Shown here one piece after another: positions 53,154-62,872 of a stretch of 64,000 nucleotides of DNA. The notes under the pieces were generated by a model. It did not search any database. It saw only the letters and a program-made list of their open reading frames with translations, and was not told the DNA's origin. The position numbers and the translations under genes are program-made. Position 1 is the stretch's first letter; each line of letters begins with the position of its first letter. Source of the DNA: Ruegeria sp. R14_0 (GTDB lineage Bacteria > Pseudomonadota > Alphaproteobacteria > Rhodobacterales > Rhodobacteraceae); assembly GCF_017743975.1 (NCBI RefSeq), contig NZ_JAGHRC010000009.1:62001-126000 (forward strand). Reading direction: 5' to 3'.

Positions 53154-53176
53154 GCGGTGCCCTATACGGATTAAAC

Positions 53177-53200
53177 AGGCGGGTCTTGGCCCGCCTTTTT
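53177..53200 (+). terminator. Terminator after enoyl-CoA hydratase
   Basis: AGGCGGG, loop TCTTGG and CCCGCCT form a perfect 7-bp stem followed by Ts. Confidence 0.9.
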
Positions 53201-53384
53201 CATACCTGCCATGCGCCTTGAAAGAATCGGCTTGGCAAACCCCGCCAACTTGGATAGTAAGCGCCGCTATACATGCGCGTGCGGCCCGCTTGGCCCGACT
53301 CACACTCGTGATTTCTGATCCGGTGCGGATATTCCGTGGCGCGCAACCCTTGATAACGTACCGAACCAAAGGTCAGAGACACAG

Positions 53385-53648
53385 ATGGCAAATTCGCCCC
53401 AAGCAAAAAAACGCGCTCGTCAGAACGAGAAGCGTTTCGCAATCAACAAAGCACGCCGTTCGCGCATTCGCACCTACCTGCGTAAAGTAGAAGAAGCGAT
53501 CGCATCCGGTGACAAAGACGCTGCAACCGCAGCTCTGCGCGCCGCTCAGCCCGAACTGATGCGCGGCGTCACCAAAGGCGTGTTCCACAAGAACACCGCA
53601 TCGCGTAAAATGTCGCGTCTGTCGGCACGCGTCAAAGCGCTGGGCTAA
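53385..53648 (+). CDS. rpsT: 30S ribosomal protein S20
   Basis: An 87-residue basic protein with the S20 pattern [17 protein letters not shown] at the start, a heptad-rich middle and [20 protein letters not shown] at the end. It binds 16S rRNA early in 30S assembly. As in many alphaproteobacteria it lies directly upstream of dnaA, separated here by 540 bases with its own terminator. Confidence 0.97.
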   Translation: MANSPQAKKRARQNEKRFAINKARRSRIRTYLRKVEEAIASGDKDAATAALRAAQPELMRGVTKGVFHKNTASRKMSRLSARVKALG

Positions 53649-53655
53649 GCCCTGG

Positions 53656-53674
53656 GGTTGACCTCGGGTCAACC
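53656..53674. repeat. 8-bp inverted repeat after rpsT
   Basis: GGTTGACC-TCG-GGTCAACC is perfect and starts 8 bases after the rpsT stop codon. No T tract follows, and the true terminator is 20 bases further, so this may protect the mRNA 3' end or bind a protein. Confidence 0.5.
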
Positions 53675-53693
53675 GTTGCGCTTCTGATTGTTC

Positions 53694-53724
53694 AAAAAGC
53701 GTCACAAATAGTGGCGCTTTTTTT
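53694..53724 (+). terminator. Terminator of rpsT
   Basis: AAAAAGCGTCAC and GTGGCGCTTTTT pair over 12 positions with one T-G wobble, loop AAATA, followed by Ts. Confidence 0.9.
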
Positions 53725-54188
53725 GTGCTGTTGCCGGAATGCCGCGCCTTCACAAATCTGAGAGATTCTTTCGGCCAAAGAGCCGAGTCAACATCAGAGT
53801 TTCGTTGCCGGACGCCTTGGCCTCTTGTTACCACTAATTCAGCGATTCACTCGCTTGGGGGGACAGGCTGTTCCAGCGACCGAACTGACGGGCATCAGGA
53901 TGGTCCGGAACGAATGTTGGCAACCAGTTTGCTGATCTGCTGTGGGCCTTGGGGGACCAAGGAACAAAGCCCTGTCGAAAATGAGATTGCGATGCGCAAC
54001 CCTGTTTCAGGGCGTTTCTGTCATGAGGCGCTGGCTAATTGGGTAGTGCGGACTTTCTGAAATACACCCGCCAAACTTCTGCGGTTTGGCGATTGGTATC
54101 CCTTTGCGTGCGATTGCTTAAACCGGGCGACCGGAGCTTAGTAATAAGGCCGACAGGCCAATAAAGAATGGGATGCGTGAGGCGCTTA
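53725..54188. promoter_or_regulatory. dnaA upstream region
   Basis: This 464-base gap without a gene leads to dnaA. I searched by eye for DnaA boxes (TTATCCACA and one-mismatch forms) on both strands and saw none, nor an AT-rich unwinding region, so it does not look like oriC. It holds the dyad CGCCAAAC-TTCTGCG-GTTTGGCG at 54069-54091. A loosely promoter-like TTGCTT about 18 bases before TTAGTA lies near 54117-54147 (weak). Confidence 0.4.
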
Positions 54189-55574
54189 ATGACACAAGAG
54201 AAATGGGGACTACTACGTAACAAGTTGCTCAAGGCGATCGGAAAGAACAACTACACTACCTGGATTGAGCCTCTTGAATTCCAAGAGCTGCAGGACGGCG
54301 TTGCGGTGTTCTCCGTTCCCACCAATTTCATGGGCAACTATGTCAGTCAGAACTTTGCGGACCTCATCTTGTATGAGATGAACACCGCCGGGGAATCCGT
54401 ACAACGGCTGGCTTTCCGTGTGGCTGCAAATTCACCGGCCCGCCCGACAGTCGAGGCCCAGGCCGAACCTGCCGGTGTGGCCGAAGCACCTGCTGCGCCG
54501 CAGCTCGAGGGTGGGAATGATGCTTTGGAATCGCTGCAGGCCGCGCCGTTGGATTCCCGTTTCACGTTTGACAGCTTTGTTGTCGGCAAGCCGAATGAGC
54601 TGGCACATGCTGCCGCGCGCCGCGTATCCGAAGGCGGTCCCGTGACGTTCAACCCGCTGGTCCTGTATGGTGGTGTGGGCCTTGGTAAGACGCACCTGAT
54701 GCACGCGATCGCCTGGGAGCTGAAAACCAAGCACCCTGATCTAAACGTCCTGTACCTGTCGGCAGAACAGTTCATGTACCGTTTTGTGCAGGCCCTGCGC
54801 GAGCGTCGGATGATGGACTTCAAACATCTGTTCCGCTCGGTCGATGTTCTGATGGTGGATGACGTGCAGTTCATCGCCGGTAAGGACTCGACTCAGGAAG
54901 AGTTCTTTCACACGTTCAACGCTCTGGTGGACCAAAACAAACAGATCATCATTTCCGCCGACCGTGCGCCGGGCGAGATCAAAGATCTGGAAGATCGCGT
55001 GAAATCGCGCCTGCAATGCGGTCTGGTTGTTGACCTGCACCCGACCGACTATGAACTGCGTCTGGGAATCCTGCAGAACAAGGTTCAGCAGTACAGCTCG
55101 ACCTATCCTGACCTGACCATCGCCGATGGCGTTCTGGAATTCCTTGCCCATCGCATCTCGACCAACGTCCGCGTACTGGAAGGTGCCCTGACCCGTCTGT
55201 TCGCGTTTGCATCTCTGGTTGGTCGCGAGATCGACATGGAGCTGACGCAGGATTGCCTGGCCGATGTTCTGCGCGCCTCCGAGCGCAAGATCACGGTCGA
55301 AGAAATTCAGCGCAAGGTCTCGGACTATTACAACATCCGCCTCAGCGACATCATCGGCCCCAAACGCCTGCGGTCCTATGCCCGCCCGCGTCAGGTCGCG
55401 ATGTATCTGTGCAAGCAACTGACCAGCCGGTCCTTGCCCGAGATTGGCCGCCGGTTCGGCGGGCGTGACCACACTACGGTCATGCACGGCGTTAAGCGGA
55501 TCGAAGAGCTGAAAACGACCGACGGCCAGATCGCCGAAGATGTGGAAATGCTGCGTCGCGCCCTGGAAGCCTGA
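54189..55574 (+). CDS. dnaA: Replication initiator DnaA
   Basis: This 461-residue AAA+ protein opens the chromosome origin. Domain I is about 1-85, the linker about 86-125, Walker A GGVGLGKT at 161-168, Walker B in VLMVDDVQFIAGKDSTQEEF, and the C-terminal DNA-binding signature GRDHTTVMHGVKRIEEL. I chose ATG 54189, giving the start MTQEKWGLLRNKLL; ATG 54168 in frame would add seven residues. dnaN and recF follow. Confidence 0.97.
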   Translation: MTQEKWGLLRNKLLKAIGKNNYTTWIEPLEFQELQDGVAVFSVPTNFMGNYVSQNFADLILYEMNTAGESVQRLAFRVAANSPARPTVEAQAEPAGVAEAPAAPQLEGGNDALESLQAAPLDSRFTFDSFVVGKPNELAHAAARRVSEGGPVTFNPLVLYGGVGLGKTHLMHAIAWELKTKHPDLNVLYLSAEQFMYRFVQALRERRMMDFKHLFRSVDVLMVDDVQFIAGKDSTQEEFFHTFNALVDQNKQIIISADRAPGEIKDLEDRVKSRLQCGLVVDLHPTDYELRLGILQNKVQQYSSTYPDLTIADGVLEFLAHRISTNVRVLEGALTRLFAFASLVGREIDMELTQDCLADVLRASERKITVEEIQRKVSDYYNIRLSDIIGPKRLRSYARPRQVAMYLCKQLTSRSLPEIGRRFGGRDHTTVMHGVKRIEELKTTDGQIAEDVEMLRRALEA

Positions 55575-55597
55575 CGTCTGTCGCAATAACTCAGGAA

Positions 55598-55628
55598 ACG
55601 CCCCGGACCCTCACGCCCGGGGCGTTTT
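55598..55628 (+). terminator. Terminator of dnaA
   Basis: ACGCCCCGG and CCGGGGCGT form a perfect 9-bp stem with a 10-base loop, then TTTC. It separates dnaA transcription from dnaN. Confidence 0.85.
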
Positions 55629-55801
55629 CTTGTGCGCAATAATCCACGGTTGAACAGGAACTGTGCCCGCCGGGCCACGCGGCCCTTGACGCATTGGGTA
55701 ATCCAACCGAGAAATCCGTAAAAAATCCTTGTGCCTCAGGGCGGAACCGCTAACGTGCCAGTCCCGCCCATTTCGGCACGCAAGTCAGAGGAATTGAGGG
55801 T

Positions 55802-56923
55802 ATGAAGATCAGCATCGAACGCGGCACCCTTCTCAAGGCCGTTTCCCAGGCCCAATCTGTTGTCGAACGTCGCAACACCATTCCCATACTTGCCAATGTC
55901 TTGATCGAGGCCGAAGGCGATCAGGCCATGTTCCGGGCAACCGATCTGGACATCGAGGTTGTCGACAAAGCGCCCGCGCAGGTTGAAAAGGCCGGAGCCA
56001 CGACGGTTGCGGCGACGACCCTGCATGAGATTGTGCGCAAACTGCCCGATGGTGCGCTGGTCACCCTGATCGCCGACAGCGCCGCAGGTCGTCTGACGGT
56101 AGAGGCGGGTCGGTCGAATTTTTCGCTGGCGACGCTGCCGAAAGAGGATTTCCCGGTGATGGCGTCCTCGGAATACCAATCGAACTTTACGGCGTCTGCT
56201 GCTTTGCTGCGGCGTTTGTTCGACAAGTCGAAATTCGCGATTTCGACGGAAGAGACGCGGTACTACCTGAACGGCGTCTATATGCATGTGGCCGACGGAT
56301 CCGACAGTGGCAAGGTGCTGCGTTGTGTTGCAACCGATGGTCACCGACTGGCGCGGATCGATGCGGACCTGCCAGATGGGGCCGCCGATATGCCCGGCGT
56401 CATCGTGCCGCGTAAAACAGTGGGTGAGCTGCGCAAGCTGCTGGATGATGACGAAATGGATATTGCCGTTTCTGTCAGCGAAACGAAGGTGCGCTTTGCG
56501 ACGCCCGACATCACTCTGACGTCGAAAGTGATCGACGGAACCTTCCCGGACTACACCCGTGTGATTCCGCAGGGCAACACACGCCAGCTGGAAGTGGATG
56601 CTGCCGAGTTTGCGCAGGCTGTCGACCGCGTGGCGACCGTGTCTTCAGAGCGTTCGCGTGCGGTAAAACTTCAACTGGATGCGGACAAGCTGGTTCTTTC
56701 GGTGAACGCGCCTGACAGTGGTGCCGCCGAAGAAGAGCTGGCCGTGGCCTATGGGGATGAGCGGCTTGAGATCGGGTTCAACGCAAAATACCTGCTTGAG
56801 ATCGCAAGCCAGGTAGATCGCGAGAACGCTGTGTTCTTGTTCAACTCGGCAGGTGATCCGACCCTGATGCGCGAAGGCAACGACCAAAGCGCGGTCTATG
56901 TTGTCATGCCGATGCGCGTCTGA
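55802..56923 (+). CDS. dnaN: DNA polymerase III sliding clamp
   Basis: This 373-residue protein is the beta clamp. Three similar domains of about 120 residues; the start MKISIERGTLLKAVSQAQSV and RNTIPILANVLIEA are typical, as is the C-terminal FLFNSAGDPTLMREG and VYVVMPMRV. GAGGAATTGAGGGT precedes the start. recF follows after 59 bases. Confidence 0.98.
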   Translation: MKISIERGTLLKAVSQAQSVVERRNTIPILANVLIEAEGDQAMFRATDLDIEVVDKAPAQVEKAGATTVAATTLHEIVRKLPDGALVTLIADSAAGRLTVEAGRSNFSLATLPKEDFPVMASSEYQSNFTASAALLRRLFDKSKFAISTEETRYYLNGVYMHVADGSDSGKVLRCVATDGHRLARIDADLPDGAADMPGVIVPRKTVGELRKLLDDDEMDIAVSVSETKVRFATPDITLTSKVIDGTFPDYTRVIPQGNTRQLEVDAAEFAQAVDRVATVSSERSRAVKLQLDADKLVLSVNAPDSGAAEEELAVAYGDERLEIGFNAKYLLEIASQVDRENAVFLFNSAGDPTLMREGNDQSAVYVVMPMRV

Positions 56924-56940
56924 TCGCACTGACGTGCGAT

Positions 56941-56973
56941 GCCTCCGGCGGGAGTATTTTTGAAAAGATGAAG
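56941..56973 (+). repeat. Short relative of the Rhodobacteraceae repeat tail
   Basis: GCCTCCGGCGGGAGTATTTT then TGAAAAGATGAAG resembles the tail of the element at 49047-49076 (shared TATTTTTG and AGATGAAG). The first part is also a CCTCC-GGC-GGGAG-like inverted repeat. It sits just upstream of the recF ribosome binding site. Confidence 0.55.
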
Positions 56974-56982
56974 GGAGGGGTC

Positions 56983-58080
56983 ATGGGTTTGGCCCTGACC
57001 GAGATTATCGTTTCGCATTTTCGGTCGCACAAGCTGGCGCGATTGGCTTTGGATGGTCGGCCTGTTGCGATTCACGGGCCAAATGGCGCTGGCAAGACCA
57101 ATATTCTGGAGGCAGTGTCTCTGTTTTCGCCCGGTCGCGGAATGCGGCGGGCCAGCGCAGCTGAAATGACCCGACGCCCTGAAGCGCTGGGTTGGAAACT
57201 GTCCGGGTTGCTGTACGCACAAGGGAAGCAATATGAGATCGAGACCTGGTCTGAGGCGGGTGCTGCGCGGCAGGTTCGGATTGATGGCAAGGCCTCCAGC
57301 CAGATTGAACTGGGCAAACTCGCGCGGGTCGTGTGGCTGATCCCGTCGATGGATCGTCTTTGGATCGAAGGGGCCGAAGGGCGACGGCGGTTTCTGGACC
57401 GGATCGCATTGAGCTTTGATCCGTCTCACGCAGAGGCGTCCCTGACGTATGAAAAATCCATGCGCGAGCGGAATCGTCTGTTGAAGGAACAGGTGCGCGA
57501 TGCCCATTGGTATGCCGCGCTTGAGGGGCAGATGGCTGAGACCGGACATCGTATCCATGCGGCGCGGCTTGCCGCACTAGACCATCTCCGCACAGCGCAA
57601 GATCAGGCGGAAACCGCGTTCCCATCCGCTGAGTTAGAGCTGATTCAAACCGAAGGCGCGATGCCGGCATCCGCGGAGGATTTGCGCGAGGCTTTGAATG
57701 AAAGCCGCTTCCGCGATCTGGCGGCCGGACGCACATTGGTGGGGCCGCACCGGTCGGACCTGTACGGTGTTTTTGCGGCCAAAGGCGTTCCGGCCAAGGA
57801 CTGTTCGACCGGTGAGCAGAAAGCCTTGTTGGTGTCGTTGATCCTGTCGAATGCACGGGCGCTGGCAGGGATGGTAGGTGCGCCGCCGATCGTTCTGTTG
57901 GATGAAGTGGCCGCGCATCTTGATGCGGGGCGGCGCGCAGCACTCTATGACGAAATTTGCGCGTTGGGGGCTCAGGCCTGGATGACGGGTACCGGGCCTG
58001 AGCTGTTTGCGGAACTGGGTGACCGAGCCCAAACGCTGATCGTGACTGAAGGCGATGAGGGCTCGGTCGTCAGTACTTAG
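56983..58080 (+). CDS. recF: Recombination protein RecF
   Basis: This 365-residue SMC-like ATPase helps load RecA at gaps. Walker A is GPNGAGKT at 32-39; the signature region has DCSTGEQKALLVSLILSNAR and Walker B has PIVLLDEVAAHLD. I chose ATG 56983, with GGAGGGG just upstream; ATG 56968 in frame would include that site. Its end overlaps the convergent peroxidase-like gene by 4 bases. Confidence 0.95.
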   Translation: MGLALTEIIVSHFRSHKLARLALDGRPVAIHGPNGAGKTNILEAVSLFSPGRGMRRASAAEMTRRPEALGWKLSGLLYAQGKQYEIETWSEAGAARQVRIDGKASSQIELGKLARVVWLIPSMDRLWIEGAEGRRRFLDRIALSFDPSHAEASLTYEKSMRERNRLLKEQVRDAHWYAALEGQMAETGHRIHAARLAALDHLRTAQDQAETAFPSAELELIQTEGAMPASAEDLREALNESRFRDLAAGRTLVGPHRSDLYGVFAAKGVPAKDCSTGEQKALLVSLILSNARALAGMVGAPPIVLLDEVAAHLDAGRRAALYDEICALGAQAWMTGTGPELFAELGDRAQTLIVTEGDEGSVVST

Positions 58081-58643
58081 GCGGGTTCGCTGACCTTACG
58101 TTCCCACAGGAAGCCGCGCATGACTTCGTCGACCGGCGTTTTGGCCATGTGGTTGACGTAGTTCGACATGGTTTTCTGAGCCAGACCCAGCACCACATCC
58201 AGAACCGCACGGTGCGAATAGCCTGCGTCAAAGAACGCTTGCAACTGTTCCTCGGTCGGGTTGCCGCGGGTTTCCATCACTTGCAGTGTAAAGGTGCGCA
58301 GGGCCTCAAGCTTGGCCGATGGCAGCGGGGTTTCGTTGCGCAGCGCCTCGGTAATCTCATCCGAGACCTTCATCATCTTGGCGATGCCTGTATGCGCGGG
58401 AACGCAGTAATGGCATTCGTTTTCGACGTTGATGGTCTGCCAGACAACGGTTTTCTCGTCATTGTCGAAATCGGTCTGCATGAACAGGCCGTGCAACACC
58501 TGATAGCCTTCCAGATGCTGGGGGCTTTCGGCCATTACCTTGTGCAGTCCGGGCAGGCGGCCAAAGGCGGCTTGCGACTTTTCCAGCAGCGGTTTGGACC
58601 CTTCGGGCGCGGAATCGAGGTCGTGGGATGGGAAGTTGGCCAT
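58077..58643 (-). CDS. AhpD/carboxymuconolactone decarboxylase-like protein
   Basis: This 188-residue protein of the AhpD-like fold has the redox motif ECHYCVPAH: Glu76, Cys77, Cys80 and His84. Such proteins reduce peroxides or act as thiol-disulfide helpers. I chose ATG 58643, with AGGAG upstream; the frame continues upstream across the promoter to 58811 without similarity. The divergent TetR gene and two operators upstream indicate regulated expression. It is inserted between recF and gyrB. Confidence 0.85.
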   Translation of the reverse strand: MANFPSHDLDSAPEGSKPLLEKSQAAFGRLPGLHKVMAESPQHLEGYQVLHGLFMQTDFDNDEKTVVWQTINVENECHYCVPAHTGIAKMMKVSDEITEALRNETPLPSAKLEALRTFTLQVMETRGNPTEEQLQAFFDAGYSHRAVLDVVLGLAQKTMSNYVNHMAKTPVDEVMRGFLWERKVSEPA

Positions 58644-58686
58644 GTGAAAACTCCTTTTCTGGCGCGATAGGGCAGAAATAGTCTTT

Positions 58687-58728
58687 CTTGAGCGATCGCT
58701 CAAGTATATATTTGAGCAACCGTTCAAG
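58687..58728. promoter_or_regulatory. Two TetR-type operators
   Basis: CTTGAGCGATCGCTCAAG (58687-58704) is a perfect 18-bp palindrome. TTTGAGCAACCGTTCAAG (58711-58728) is a related imperfect one, with centres 24 bp apart. They fill the gap between the divergent ahpD-like and tetR genes. A TATATATT tract lies between them. Binding by the adjacent TetR protein is inference from position and form. Confidence 0.75.
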
Positions 58729-58739
58729 AATTGGTGAAG

Positions 58740-59315
58740 ATGATGCCACGCAAACCCGAATATGACCGTGATGCCCTGATCGCCCGGGCCAGGGATATCT
58801 TCTGGCGTCAAGGCTGGGCGGGGACGTCGCTGAAAGATCTGGAACGCGAGTTGAAGCTGAAGCCCGGCAGTTTCTACGCGGCGTTTGGGTCCAAGGACGC
58901 GCTGTATGGCTTGGCGTTAGAGCGCTACGCGCAAGAAGGCGTTGCGCGGTTGCGGGCCTTGGCAGAACGGCTGGGTCCTCTGGACGCCTTGAAGACACAA
59001 CCGCGATTGGTGATTGAGGCCAATGGCGCGCCGGCCAAATCCTGCATGCTGGCCAAAACCTATGCCGAATTGCAGGCCAAGGACCACGCCCTGGCTGAAC
59101 AGGCAGGTTGGCATATGGCCGAGATGAAGGCGTGTTTTGCAGATCTGTTCCGCCAGGCCCAGGAAGACGGGGATATCGGTCCGGACCACGATCCGAACCG
59201 GCTTGCGACACGGTATCAATCCGACCTTTTGGGGCTGCGTTTGTCGGCAGAACGCAGCGATGTCGACGCCCATGAGATTGCCGCAGATATCGCGTCAGAT
59301 ATTGAACGTTTGTAG
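58740..59315 (+). CDS. TetR family transcriptional regulator
   Basis: This 191-residue repressor-type protein has an N-terminal TetR DNA-binding domain (about 8-55: ARDIFWRQGWAGTSLKDLER and LKPGSFYAAFGSKDALY) and a C-terminal ligand domain with CMLAKTYAELQAKD. It probably controls itself and the ahpD-like gene through the two palindromes directly upstream. ATG 58740 and ATG 58743 are both possible starts. The inducer is unknown; an electrophile or oxidant is plausible given the partner gene. Confidence 0.9.
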   Translation: MMPRKPEYDRDALIARARDIFWRQGWAGTSLKDLERELKLKPGSFYAAFGSKDALYGLALERYAQEGVARLRALAERLGPLDALKTQPRLVIEANGAPAKSCMLAKTYAELQAKDHALAEQAGWHMAEMKACFADLFRQAQEDGDIGPDHDPNRLATRYQSDLLGLRLSAERSDVDAHEIAADIASDIERL

Positions 59316-59362
59316 GGTTTAGGCAGTCCACTGCCGAAAGCACCAGAATCATGCATCTCTGA

Positions 59363-61858
<2,496 letters not shown>

Positions 61859-62025
61859 ACCGTGTAGGTTTGCGCATAACACTTCGCGCACCCCAAAAGT
61901 TTGCGTGGTTTGCCCATAGTTTTGCGCTGCGCGATTGTCTGCCTTAGCGATGAATTCAATCAGTTTTTGGCGTAGTTGTTACGGTTTTGGTCCTTTGCGG
62001 TGCCCAACCCAGCACGGGGCCTCCC

Positions 62026-62057
62026 AAGGCCCCTTGGGTTCCAAGCGGCCTTTTTTT
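62026..62057 (+). terminator. Terminator downstream of gyrB
   Basis: AAGGCC-C-CTTGG-GTT-CCAAG-C-GGCCTT forms an 11-bp stem with one C-C mismatch, followed by Ts. It lies 168 bases after the gyrB stop codon, so gyrB has a long 3' end or a small RNA ends here. Confidence 0.8.
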
Positions 62058-62133
62058 CTTGGATTCTCGCGAAAGTCTGTGATGCGCAGAAAGCGGACTT
62101 TGCAAAGTCTTGGGTGCAGGTTGCAACAGAAGT

Positions 62134-62871
62134 CTATTTTCTCAGTATTCCGGGCCTAAGCATCGCTGGTTTGGAAGTAGGAGCGCGAACGACGGATTCG
62201 ACTTCAAGCAACCAAGAGCTGTTCATCTCCAGTAGGCCGTCTACTACGTTGACCAATTCAGTAGATCTATTCTCGATCAGCGTTCCGGTGATCTCGACAG
62301 GTTCCATCCGACCAAACCCCATGTCCTCCGTCTTCGCATGCCCGATTCTGATAAGTTGGTTGGGAGGTGGAGGTGGAAGATGGCTGCACATACCAGCTTG
62401 CGGAACAAAAAATGCCACCAATTCTCCTGTCGAAACCTGCATCGTTGGTACGACGTAACCCACAAGGCTGACACGTTTGTTTTGCAATTCGGCATTACCG
62501 CGCCAATAGGCATTGTGCCGCCGTTCCGCGACGATCCAACGTTGTGAAATAAGCCAGTCGACATCCACACCTTGAGCCCGCAACTTGCCTTCAAGCTCTT
62601 CAAGCCGGATCTCGCCCCTTTTTTTCAGCTTTGCGTCAATAGATCCTTGCGTAGCCTGTTGTTTGATACGCGCAATCTCCGAGAGCTGAGACAGCTGCGT
62701 TGCGTCCAGATCAGTAAACGGATCTTCAAAGTCTTGAGCTTCGACATCGACCAGTTCGGCCCATTCGATTTGGTCGTGCGGTTCCAACGCATGCGCAGGG
62801 ATCGGCAAACACAAAAGCGCTAACGCAATCGCAGCCCACGTTGAGAGTCCAATCGACAAAAACTGCAACAT
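62134..62871 (-). CDS. DUF3299-like exported protein
   Basis: A 245-residue protein with a signal peptide (cleavage after AHA near residue 28), a charged helical region (about 45-110) and a C-terminal domain with SLVGYVVPT and CSHLPPPPPNQLIRIGHA, the family mark I recall for DUF3299. Function unknown. I chose ATG 62871 (GGAG 4 bases before); ATG 62904 lies inside the upstream gene and has no SD. It overlaps or abuts the amidohydrolase stop codon, so the two are one operon. Base composition is AT-richer than gyrB. Confidence 0.75.
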   Translation of the reverse strand: MLQFLSIGLSTWAAIALALLCLPIPAHALEPHDQIEWAELVDVEAQDFEDPFTDLDATQLSQLSEIARIKQQATQGSIDAKLKKRGEIRLEELEGKLRAQGVDVDWLISQRWIVAERRHNAYWRGNAELQNKRVSLVGYVVPTMQVSTGELVAFFVPQAGMCSHLPPPPPNQLIRIGHAKTEDMGFGRMEPVEITGTLIENRSTELVNVVDGLLEMNSSWLLEVESVVRAPTSKPAMLRPGILRK

Positions 62872-62872
62872 C

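Noticed and set aside
55575..55801. TAATCCACG and similar sequences between dnaA and dnaN as DnaA boxes
   Set aside because: They differ from the consensus at two or more positions and do not cluster, so I do not call an origin here.
61935..62159. 74-codon open frame after gyrB
   Set aside because: It runs through the terminator at 62026-62057 and has no SD.
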